59,440 bases of DNA from Butyricicoccus pullicaecorum (GTDB lineage: Bacteria; Bacillota; Clostridia; Oscillospirales; Butyricicoccaceae), in assembly GCA_018366195.1 (NCBI GenBank), contig JAGZIN010000018.1, positions 1 through 59,440 on the forward strand, in the 5' to 3' direction. Within the stretch, counting starts at the first letter, position 1. The number at the start of each line of letters is the position of its first letter. A model generated the notes under the pieces. It did not search any database, was not told the DNA's origin, and saw only the letters and a list, made by a program, of their open reading frames with translations. Below, one piece after another: positions 9,600-16,459 of the stretch. The translations under genes and the position numbers were made by a program.

Positions 9600-9899
9600 A
9601 TGTTGACCAGTAAACAACGCGCGTTTTTGCGCAAACAATCCAACACCCTTGCGGTGACACTGCATATTGGAAAGGAGGGCGTCACAGAAGGCGTTATCAG
9701 TCAGCTGGAGGTTTTGCTTGAAAATCATGAGCTGGTAAAGGGAAAGGTGCTGGAAAACGCAATGCTGACACCGCGCACGGTATCCGATGTGCTTTGTGAG
9801 GCAACGGGTGCAGAGGGGGTGCAGTGTATTGGAACCAAGTTTGTCCTGTACCGGCAGTCTTCTGACCCGGACAAGCGGAAAATTGTTTTGGAGAAGTAA
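9600..9899 (+). CDS. yhbY: YhbY-type CRM-domain RNA-binding protein
   Basis: This 99-residue single-domain protein belongs to the CRM family associated with pre-50S ribosomal particles. It begins MLTSKQRAFLRKQ and has a GKEGVTEGV loop (the GxxG-like RNA-binding loop) near residue 29. The gene sits between rdgB and nadD, with yqeK and rsfS downstream, the usual Firmicutes neighbourhood. The biochemical role is not visible from the sequence alone. Confidence 0.9.
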   Translation: MLTSKQRAFLRKQSNTLAVTLHIGKEGVTEGVISQLEVLLENHELVKGKVLENAMLTPRTVSDVLCEATGAEGVQCIGTKFVLYRQSSDPDKRKIVLEK

Positions 9900-9902
9900 C
9901 TC

Positions 9903-10496
9903 ATGAAGACAGGTGTGCTGGGCGGAACCTTTAATCCGCCGCATAAGGGACATCTTGCAGCCGCGCGGTCTGTATATCAGGCGCTGGGGCTGAATCGAGT
10001 GCTCTTTATCCCCACCAATCTGCCCCCGCATAAAAAGCTGCCGACGGGCAGTGCAACAACCGCGCAGCGGTGCGAAATGGTGCGGCTGATGACAGAGCCT
10101 TATGATTGGGCTGTTTTCTCGGATTTGGAGATTCGGCGCGGTGGTGCAAGCTATACGGTGGACACACTCAAAGCGCTGCATGCAGCGGGAGAACGGGAAC
10201 TGACCCTTATCATAGGAACTGATATGCTGCTGTCTTTTGACCATTCTTGGCGGGAACCGCAGGAAATCGTGCGTTTGGCTGACCTTGCCGTTGTCGCCAG
10301 AGGGACAGAGGACCAGCCTGTATTGAAAGAAAAGGCACGTGACCTGCGGCAGATGCTGGGAGCGCGAATCACACTGGTGCAATGTCCAGTCCTCCCCATT
10401 TCCTCAACAGATGTGCGGCAGCAGGGCGGGTTTGAACAAATGACCCCACCGCAGGTTGCGGCTTATATCCGGCAAAACCGATTGTATCAAAAATAA
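9903..10496 (+). CDS. nadD: Nicotinate-nucleotide adenylyltransferase
   Basis: NadD joins nicotinate mononucleotide and ATP to deamido-NAD in NAD synthesis. The 197-residue protein has GGTFNPPHKGHL at residues 7-18 (nucleotidyltransferase HxGH motif) and a C-terminal PISSTDVRQQ, equivalent to the ISSTxxR motif. Start spacing to yhbY is 3 bp. The nadD-yqeK order is standard. Confidence 0.96.
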   Translation: MKTGVLGGTFNPPHKGHLAAARSVYQALGLNRVLFIPTNLPPHKKLPTGSATTAQRCEMVRLMTEPYDWAVFSDLEIRRGGASYTVDTLKALHAAGERELTLIIGTDMLLSFDHSWREPQEIVRLADLAVVARGTEDQPVLKEKARDLRQMLGARITLVQCPVLPISSTDVRQQGGFEQMTPPQVAAYIRQNRLYQK

Positions 10497-10524
10497 AAAA
10501 TACAGTTTGAAAGGCGGATTTGTT

Positions 10525-11124
10525 ATGTTATGTACAGAATTAGAACGACAATCAATCCTATCACGCCTGTCCGGCTATCGCTATACGCATACGCTGGGCT
10601 GCGAAAAAGCAGCGCGTATGCTTGCCGAAAAATTTGGCGGAGATGTAGAAAAAGCGGGCTTTGCAGCACTTTTGCATGATATAACCAAACGACTTTCTAA
10701 GGAAGAACAGTTGTATTTATGTGATAAATACGGTATAATAGCCTGTGATATCGAAAAAAAGGAATGGAAAATGCTGCACGGAAAAACCGCTGCCGCGATT
10801 GCACGCGCGGAATATGGTGCAGACATGGAAACCGCAGAGGCGATTGCTTATCACACAACTGGACGGGCAAACATGACCCTGCTGGACAAAATTCTTTATC
10901 TTGCTGACTATATTGAGGAAACACGCGATTTCGATGGGGTGGAGCCAGCCAGAAGGCTTGCCGAAACCAGTATAGACGAGGCACTTTTATATTGCTTTGA
11001 TCACTCACTCTATGATTTGCTCGTGCGGGGGAAGCTGATTCACCCCGATACCATGGCAGCACGGAATTCCCTCATTTGGCAAGGTGTCAGATGCACATGG
11101 AGTGCAATAGAAAACGGAGTGTAA
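10525..11124 (+). CDS. yqeK: HD-domain phosphohydrolase YqeK (Ap4A hydrolase)
   Basis: YqeK proteins are metal-dependent HD-domain enzymes that split diadenosine tetraphosphate symmetrically to ADP. I start at the ATG at 10525, preceded by AAAGGCGG, giving 199 residues. The metal ligands are visible as the early His in YTHTLGCEKAA and the HD pair in LLHDITKRL. Further ligands follow in KMLHGKTAAAIA, AYHTTG and LYLADYIE. It lies 28 bp after nadD and 4 bp before the LCP gene. Confidence 0.9.
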   Translation: MLCTELERQSILSRLSGYRYTHTLGCEKAARMLAEKFGGDVEKAGFAALLHDITKRLSKEEQLYLCDKYGIIACDIEKKEWKMLHGKTAAAIARAEYGADMETAEAIAYHTTGRANMTLLDKILYLADYIEETRDFDGVEPARRLAETSIDEALLYCFDHSLYDLLVRGKLIHPDTMAARNSLIWQGVRCTWSAIENGV

Positions 11125-11128
11125 ATAC

Positions 11129-12730
11129 ATGAAAATCTTTGGCGGAAAGACCAGCAAAGGAAGTAAATCTGTAAAAAAGAAACAAAAAACAGTTTCTACG
11201 CCTTATGATGGGGATCCAAATTATGATGTGATGGCTGGCACGGCAGAACGCAAAAAAGGAAAGCCTGCAAAGAAAAAATCCAATCGGAAAAATATCATTC
11301 TGCTGGTGTTTGCAATCATTGCATTTCTGCTTGCGGGCGGTGCCTTTCTTGCGGTACAGTTTATTAAGCCGCCGGATATCAGTATCCATGAAAATGATAA
11401 GACCATTATTGATGAGGAAAATGGTGACGTGGTTGCAATTGACCCGGGCCAGCGCATCAGTGACTACTTTACCTTCCTTGTATGCGCAACGGATATTGAT
11501 GAAACCCGCACAGATAATATGATGGTGGTTGGTTTTGACACCAAAAATCATAAGGTCAATGTGCTGAATATTCCGCGTGATGTCATGTGTACAAACAATA
11601 AGTCAGGCGCAAACCGGAAAATCAATGCCGCTTATGGCGCAAAGCATGATATCAATAACACCAAAAAAGAAGTGAAAAAAGTAATTGGCTTTACTCCGGA
11701 TAAATATATTGTGGTTAATTTTAACGGCATTGCGGAAATCGTAGATGCGATTGGCGGGATTACCTATGAAGTGCCGTTTAAGATGATTTACAACGATCCG
11801 GTACAGGACCTCAATATTTATTTTGAGCCAGGTCTGCAAAAGATGAACGGCGAGCAGGTGGTCGAGTTCCTGCGCTGGCGTCACAATGACCCGGGCTATA
11901 CCCACTTGCAGAAAGATGGTTATGACGGCGGTGATGAAAGTCGTATTGCAAAGCAGCAGGAATTTTTGATGCACCTTGCAAAGCAGATTTTGAGACCGGA
12001 AAATATCCTGAAGGCGAAGCCGGTTGCTGAGGCGGTCTTTAACAATGTAAAAACCGATTTGACAATGGGTGAGCTCGTGTGGATGGCAAATCAGGCGATG
12101 CAGGTCAAGACCACAGACATTCAAATGTTTACCCTGCCGGGGTATCCGGCAAACTCTTATGCCGGAACCAATGCGTTCTTGTCTTTCTTCTTCCCGAACG
12201 AGAGCAAGACACTGGCGCTGGTCAACGAGCATTTTAATCCATACGACAGAAAAATCACATCACTTGATGTGATGGAGTCCCCACCGGAGGGAACACGCCG
12301 TCCCGGCGTGACCTCTGATGAGGACGAGGAGGAAGTGACACCAAAGGAAGAACCGGAAAATCCGGAACCGGAGGAGCAAACCGGAGATCCGGAACAGAGT
12401 GAAACGACGGCTCCGGAGGAATCCACGGGTTCCAATGAATCTGGCACGAATGGAACAGATAGCAGCGACCTCGAATCGTCCGGCTCCGAAACCGATGATT
12501 CCGGACAGCAGGAAAACGGTGCGTCTGGTGAGAACAGCGCTCCGGAGGGCGGCACTCTGCCGACCGAGCCAATCGAGCCGATTCAGCCGCCGGATTCGCA
12601 AACGCCTCCCGATGTGGGCGGCAATAGCGCCCCGCAGGAGAGCGGAGGCGAAACCAACACAGAGACAAGCATACCGGAGCCGGAGTTTGTTCCGCCGGAC
12701 ACAACTGCGGGCATGGATCCGGAGGTATAG
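11129..12730 (+). CDS. LytR-CpsA-Psr (LCP) family cell-wall ligase
   Basis: LCP proteins transfer undecaprenyl-linked glycopolymers to peptidoglycan outside the membrane. This 533-residue protein has a Lys-rich cytoplasmic N-terminus, one membrane segment at about residues 54-76 (NIILLVFAIIAFLLAGGAF) and an extracellular LCP domain at about 100-370 with TRTDNMMVVGFDTK-like and NIPRDVM motifs, RKINAAY and FLRWRH. The last 140 residues are a Pro/Glu/Ser/Thr-rich, strongly acidic tail of low complexity, likely a wall spacer. Placement between yqeK and rsfS is seen in many Clostridia. Confidence 0.92.
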   Translation: MKIFGGKTSKGSKSVKKKQKTVSTPYDGDPNYDVMAGTAERKKGKPAKKKSNRKNIILLVFAIIAFLLAGGAFLAVQFIKPPDISIHENDKTIIDEENGDVVAIDPGQRISDYFTFLVCATDIDETRTDNMMVVGFDTKNHKVNVLNIPRDVMCTNNKSGANRKINAAYGAKHDINNTKKEVKKVIGFTPDKYIVVNFNGIAEIVDAIGGITYEVPFKMIYNDPVQDLNIYFEPGLQKMNGEQVVEFLRWRHNDPGYTHLQKDGYDGGDESRIAKQQEFLMHLAKQILRPENILKAKPVAEAVFNNVKTDLTMGELVWMANQAMQVKTTDIQMFTLPGYPANSYAGTNAFLSFFFPNESKTLALVNEHFNPYDRKITSLDVMESPPEGTRRPGVTSDEDEEEVTPKEEPENPEPEEQTGDPEQSETTAPEESTGSNESGTNGTDSSDLESSGSETDDSGQQENGASGENSAPEGGTLPTEPIEPIQPPDSQTPPDVGGNSAPQESGGETNTETSIPEPEFVPPDTTAGMDPEV

Positions 12731-12748
12731 AGAAAAAGGAGAGTGTAT

Positions 12749-13120
12749 ATGAACGCACAGCAAACCGCGAGATATATTTGTGAAGCCCTGTTAGAGCGAA
12801 AGGGCAGAGATATTGATGTGTTGCAGGTGGAGCATCTGACAACACTGACCGAATACTTTGTGATTTGTACGGCAACCTCGACCACACAGGTTCGGGCACT
12901 GGCAGACAGCGTAGAATATCATTTGAAGTATGACCATGATACGGTGCCGCATCATGTGGAGGGCTTTGAATCTTCCAGCTGGATTCTGCTGGACTATGGC
13001 AGTGTATTGGTGCATATTTTTGTTCCGGAGGCAAGAGAGTTTTATAATCTGGAAAACCTTTGGAAAGATGGCACACGCATTTCCTTAAAGGATTTGGGCG
13101 TAGAGGACGAAAGTATATAA
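12749..13120 (+). CDS. rsfS: Ribosomal silencing factor RsfS
   Basis: RsfS binds ribosomal protein L14 and blocks subunit joining, lowering translation when nutrients are short. The ATG at 12749 is chosen because AAAAAGGAGAG ends about 6 bases before it; the in-frame GTG two codons earlier lies inside that site. The 123-residue product has TEYFVICTATSTTQVRA near residue 36, GFESSSWILLDYGSVLVHIF near residue 72 and EFYNLENLW, as expected. It closes the nadD-yqeK-LCP-rsfS run. Confidence 0.95.
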   Translation: MNAQQTARYICEALLERKGRDIDVLQVEHLTTLTEYFVICTATSTTQVRALADSVEYHLKYDHDTVPHHVEGFESSSWILLDYGSVLVHIFVPEAREFYNLENLWKDGTRISLKDLGVEDESI

Positions 13121-13128
13121 GAAGTTTG

Positions 13129-13161
13129 ACAGACGGCGCAGGAGCATGCTGCGCCGTCTGT
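13129..13161 (+). other. Perfect 12-bp hairpin before leuS
   Basis: Bases 13129-13140 pair perfectly with 13150-13161 around a 9-base loop (GGAGCATGC). No run of T follows, so it is not a normal terminator. The 3' arm ends 10 bases before the leuS ribosome binding site. It may stabilise or process the message; function is unknown. Confidence 0.75.
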
Positions 13162-13184
13162 GCAGAATATTGGGGGTTATACCA

Positions 13185-15590
13185 TTGAATAAATATAATC
13201 ATCAGGCTGTCGAAGCCAAATGGCAGCACATTTGGGACGAAAAGGAATGTTTTGCTGCACCAAATGATTTTTCCAAGCCGAAATTCTATGCGCTGGTGGA
13301 ATTCCCATATCCGTCTGGTATGGGGCTGCATGTCGGACACCCGCGCTCCTATACGGCACTGGATATCGTTGCCCGTAAAAAGCGTATGCAGGGCTATAAT
13401 GTCCTGTATCCGATGGGCTGGGATGCGTTTGGTCTGCCAACTGAAAACTTTGCAATTAAAAACCATATCCACCCCGCTGAGGTGACCAAGAACAATGTCG
13501 CACGTTTTAAGAGTCAGCTCAAGGCGCTGGGACTGTCCTTTGACTGGTCGCGTGAAATCAATACCACAGACCCGTCCTACTACAAGTGGACGCAGTGGAT
13601 TTTCCTTCAGCTGTTCAAGAAGGGGCTGGCGTATAAGAAGGAAATGGCGGTCAACTGGTGTACTTCCTGCAAGTGCGTACTCGCAAATGAGGAGGTTGTC
13701 AATGGCGCATGTGAGCGCTGCGGCTCGGAGGTCGTTCGCAAGACCAAGAGCCAGTGGATGCTGGGCATTACCAAATATGCACAGCGCCTCATTGATGACC
13801 TTGACGAGGTAGACTTTGTAGAGCGCGTCAAGACCCAGCAGAAAAACTGGATTGGACGCTCCACGGGTGCGGAGGTGGATTTTGCCACAACAGAGGGTGA
13901 TTGTCTGACCGTCTATACCACCCGACCAGATACCCTGTTTGGTGCCACCTATATGGTCATTTCTCCAGAACACCCGATGGTGGAGGCATGGGCTGACAAG
14001 CTCAAAAATATAGATGCCGTTCGCGCCTACCGTGAGGAGGCAGCACGCAAGTCGGATTTTGAGCGCACCGAGCTAAACAAGGACAAGACAGGTGTGCGTC
14101 TTGATGGCGTCATGGCAATCAATCCGGTCAATGAGAAACAGATTCCGATTTTTGTGTCGGATTATGTTCTCATGTCCTATGGCACGGGCGCAATCATGGC
14201 GGTGCCGGCACACGATGACCGTGACTGGGCATTTGCAAAGGTGTTTGACCTTCCCATTGTGGAAGTCATTGCGGGCGGCAATGTGCAGGAAGCTGCCTTT
14301 ACCGATGTGGCAACCGGAACGCTGGTCAACTCAGAATTTCTCAATGGGCTTTCGGTTGCCGAGGCAAAGAAGAAAATCATTGCCTTTCTGACCGATAAGG
14401 GAATCGGACAGGAAAAGGTCAATTATAAGCTGCGTGACTGGGTCTTTTCCCGCCAGCGCTATTGGGGCGAACCCATTCCGTTGGTCTCCTGTGAGAAATG
14501 TGGCTGGGTACCGCTTCCGGAGGAGCAGCTGCCGCTCACACTGCCCGATGTGGATTCCTATGAGCCGACAGAAAACGGTGAGTCTCCGCTGGCAAAGATG
14601 ACCGATTGGGTCAATACGACCTGCCCGTGTTGTGGCGGACCGGCAAAGCGTGAAACCGATACCATGCCGCAGTGGGCAGGCTCCTCGTGGTATTTCCTGC
14701 GCTATATGGACCCGCATAATGATAAGGAGCTTTGCTCCAAGGAAGCGCTTGCCTACTGGAGTCCGGTGGATTGGTATAACGGCGGTATGGAGCACACAAC
14801 GCTGCATCTGCTGTACAGCCGCTTCTGGCATAAGTTCCTCTATGACATCGGTGTTGTTCCAACCAAGGAGCCTTATGCAAAGCGCACCTCACATGGCATG
14901 ATTCTGGGAGAAAATGGCGAGAAAATGTCCAAGTCTCGTGGAAATGTTGTAAATCCAGATGAAATTGTCGAAACCTATGGTGCGGATACCATGCGCCTCT
15001 ATGAAATGTTCATTGGCGACTTTGAGAAGGCGGCACCGTGGTCCTCTGCCTCCATTAAGGGCTGCCGCCGCTTTGTCGAGCGCGTTTGGAACTTGTTTGA
15101 GCAGGTTCAGGAGGGTGATGCTTACAGCGCACAAAATGAGACTGCTTTGCACAAGACCATCAAAAAGGTGGGAGAGGATATTGAAAACCTCAAGGCAAAT
15201 ACCGCCATTGCAGCGCTGATGAGCCTTGTGAACCAGTTCTATGACAAGGGCGTGAACCGTGCAGAGTATGAGACGCTGCTTAAAATTGTCAATCCATTTG
15301 CACCGCATGTGACCGAGGAGCTGTGGCAGATGCTCGGGCATGATACCGTGCTTTCTCTTGCGGCATGGCCGGAATACGATTCGGCAAAAACCGTGGAGTC
15401 TTCGGTGGAAATCGGCGTACAGGTCAACGGTAAGATTCGTTCTACGGTTCAGCTTCCTGTGGATTGCGACCAGCAGACCGCGGTGGAGATTGCCATGGCA
15501 GACGAAAAGGTAAAGAACGCAATCGACGGCAAGACCATTGTCAAGACCATTGTGGTCAAGAATAAAATTGTGAATTTGGTTGTAAAATAA
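13185..15590 (+). CDS. leuS: Leucyl-tRNA synthetase
   Basis: LeuRS charges tRNA-Leu. I place the start at the TTG at 13185, which follows TGGGGGTT by about 7 bases and gives 801 residues, the usual length; the longer frame reading through the upstream hairpin is unlikely. Class I motifs are visible: the HIGH equivalent HVGH in PSGMGLHVGHPRSYT near residue 44, a zinc-binding CxxC segment (WCTSCKCV, GACERCGS), the CP1 editing domain (TTRPDTLFG and GTGAIMAVPAHDDRD) and KMSKSRGNVV near residue 580. No T-box motif is seen in the short leader. Confidence 0.96.
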   Translation: MNKYNHQAVEAKWQHIWDEKECFAAPNDFSKPKFYALVEFPYPSGMGLHVGHPRSYTALDIVARKKRMQGYNVLYPMGWDAFGLPTENFAIKNHIHPAEVTKNNVARFKSQLKALGLSFDWSREINTTDPSYYKWTQWIFLQLFKKGLAYKKEMAVNWCTSCKCVLANEEVVNGACERCGSEVVRKTKSQWMLGITKYAQRLIDDLDEVDFVERVKTQQKNWIGRSTGAEVDFATTEGDCLTVYTTRPDTLFGATYMVISPEHPMVEAWADKLKNIDAVRAYREEAARKSDFERTELNKDKTGVRLDGVMAINPVNEKQIPIFVSDYVLMSYGTGAIMAVPAHDDRDWAFAKVFDLPIVEVIAGGNVQEAAFTDVATGTLVNSEFLNGLSVAEAKKKIIAFLTDKGIGQEKVNYKLRDWVFSRQRYWGEPIPLVSCEKCGWVPLPEEQLPLTLPDVDSYEPTENGESPLAKMTDWVNTTCPCCGGPAKRETDTMPQWAGSSWYFLRYMDPHNDKELCSKEALAYWSPVDWYNGGMEHTTLHLLYSRFWHKFLYDIGVVPTKEPYAKRTSHGMILGENGEKMSKSRGNVVNPDEIVETYGADTMRLYEMFIGDFEKAAPWSSASIKGCRRFVERVWNLFEQVQEGDAYSAQNETALHKTIKKVGEDIENLKANTAIAALMSLVNQFYDKGVNRAEYETLLKIVNPFAPHVTEELWQMLGHDTVLSLAAWPEYDSAKTVESSVEIGVQVNGKIRSTVQLPVDCDQQTAVEIAMADEKVKNAIDGKTIVKTIVVKNKIVNLVVK

Positions 15591-15603
15591 TTTGTATTTT
15601 TAC

Positions 15604-15632
15604 TTGACAGCTTCCGAGAGATTTAGTATAAT
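15604..15632 (+). promoter_or_regulatory. Consensus promoter of rpsU
   Basis: TTGACA (15604-15609), a 17-bp gap and TATAAT (15627-15632) match the sigma-A consensus exactly. The predicted start near 15639 leaves a leader of about 106 bases, in which AGCGTTC and GAACGCG can form a hairpin just before the GGAGGGAGGG ribosome binding site. Confidence 0.92.
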
Positions 15633-15744
15633 AATCTTACGGTTTTATCGGGAAGATTGTGCCTGTTTGAGAGAGTGTACATTCGTCCGCTGTAAAAGCG
15701 CAAGCGTTCTGGAAATAGCCGAACGCGCGGAGGGAGGGAAAACG

Positions 15745-15927
15745 ATGTCGGAAGTCCATATCAAGGAAAACGAGACCCTGGACAGCGCTCTGAGACGATT
15801 CAAGCGTTCCTGTGCCAAGGCTGGTGTGCTTTCCGAGCTCCGCAAGCGTGAGCATTATGAGAGCCCAAGCGTAAAGCGCCGCAAGAAGTCTGAGGCTGCT
15901 CGCGCTAAGAAGCGTAAGTTCAGATAA
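15745..15927 (+). CDS. rpsU: 30S ribosomal protein S21
   Basis: S21 is a small basic protein of the 30S subunit near the anti-Shine-Dalgarno end of 16S rRNA. The 60-residue product starts at the ATG after GGAGGGAGGG. It reads SEVHIKENETLDSALRRFKR and ends in a very basic KKRKFR tail. Its own consensus promoter and terminator make it a single-gene unit. Confidence 0.97.
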   Translation: MSEVHIKENETLDSALRRFKRSCAKAGVLSELRKREHYESPSVKRRKKSEAARAKKRKFR

Positions 15928-15939
15928 GTATGTTTTCTT

Positions 15940-15980
15940 CAAAACACCGAAGTATGATTGCTTCGGTGTTTTGTTTTTCT
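15940..15980 (+). terminator. Terminator after rpsU
   Basis: A 13-bp stem (15940-15952 with 15961-15973), an 8-base loop and a T-rich tail. It is a strong intrinsic terminator. Confidence 0.9.
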
Positions 15981-15983
15981 TTG

Positions 15984-16024
15984 TTCATAGAACCTTCATA
16001 GAACGTTAAAAAATATGTCATAAT
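15984..16024 (+). promoter_or_regulatory. Candidate response-regulator box and promoter of the sRNA candidate
   Basis: TTCATAGAAC occurs twice, at 15984-15993 and 15995-16004, with an 11-bp period (one helical turn), as in OmpR/PhoB-type boxes. The second TTCATA lies 18 bp before CATAAT (16019-16024), so the repeats occupy the -35 region of a promoter with a poor -35. Another -10-like TACAAT is at 16054-16059. Which one is used cannot be decided here. Confidence 0.45.
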
Positions 16025-16030
16025 TCTGAC

Positions 16031-16320
16031 AAGATTCGGACACAAAATTGCGGTACAATAAAGACAGTCAAGAACACGAGATTCCCCCATCTCAGGTTCC
16101 TGACTGATTACCCCAATCCCCCTACTTTTTTCTTACCCCTTCAAAATTGCCTTCTGCCGTATGTCCCCCATGCGGCAGAGTCAAGGCAATGACAACATCT
16201 AGGAGAGTTTTTTCTCCTTTCATGATACCTTTTTCTTTCTATCCCCCTTCTTTTTTATCCTTACTTTTTTGAGTATAACACCCAGACCCTTTGTGTCTGG
16301 GTGTTATACTTTTCTTTTTT
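16031..16320 (+). ncRNA. Candidate C-rich regulatory small RNA
   Basis: No coding frame is supported here, yet the sequence is highly structured. Hairpin 1 pairs 16065-16082 with 16089-16106 (two small internal mismatches) and shows TCCCCC in its loop. Hairpin 2 pairs 16146-16163 with 16169-16190, with one four-base bulge, and again shows a TCCCC loop. Hairpin 3 pairs 16201-16206 with 16213-16218. CCCC or CCCCC runs also lie in the open stretches at 16111, 16118, 16136 and 16243. A strong terminator ends it. Exposed C-runs that can pair with Shine-Dalgarno sequences are typical of Gram-positive sRNAs such as RsaE/RoxS and LhrC. The family is not recognised. Confidence 0.6.
16272..16320 (+). 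terminator. Strong terminator of the sRNA candidate
   Basis: A perfect 16-bp stem (16272-16287 with 16295-16310), a 7-base loop and TTTCTTTTTT. The upstream side is not A-rich, so it works for the plus strand. It is not needed by rpsU, which has its own terminator 290 bp earlier; this supports a separate transcript. Confidence 0.93.
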
Positions 16321-16394
16321 GTACGCTTCTTTTTCAAAATGACAGGCATATCGACACCATACCTTGGGAAAAATTCAGAGAAATCGCTTTTGAT

Positions 16395-16424
16395 TTGACT
16401 TAAATGGGCTTGCTGGTATATAAT
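16395..16424 (+). promoter_or_regulatory. Promoter of the topoisomerase operon
   Basis: TTGACT (16395-16400), an 18-bp gap and TATAAT (16419-16424). The predicted start is near 16431, leaving a short leader with AGGAG before the ATG at 16460. Confidence 0.75.
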
Positions 16425-16459
16425 AGAACCAATTGTGAATCAAACAGGAGAAGTGTTTT

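Noticed and set aside
13121..13184. T-box before leuS
   Set aside because: The gap is 64 bases and lacks the T-box sequence and stem I; only one simple hairpin is present.
12255..13973. Long minus-strand frame (572 codons) across the LCP, rsfS and leuS genes
   Set aside because: It is antisense to three clearly recognised genes, has low-complexity composition and no family motif. Similar antisense frames at 26994-28214, 30382-31986 and 44448-45911 were dropped for the same reason.
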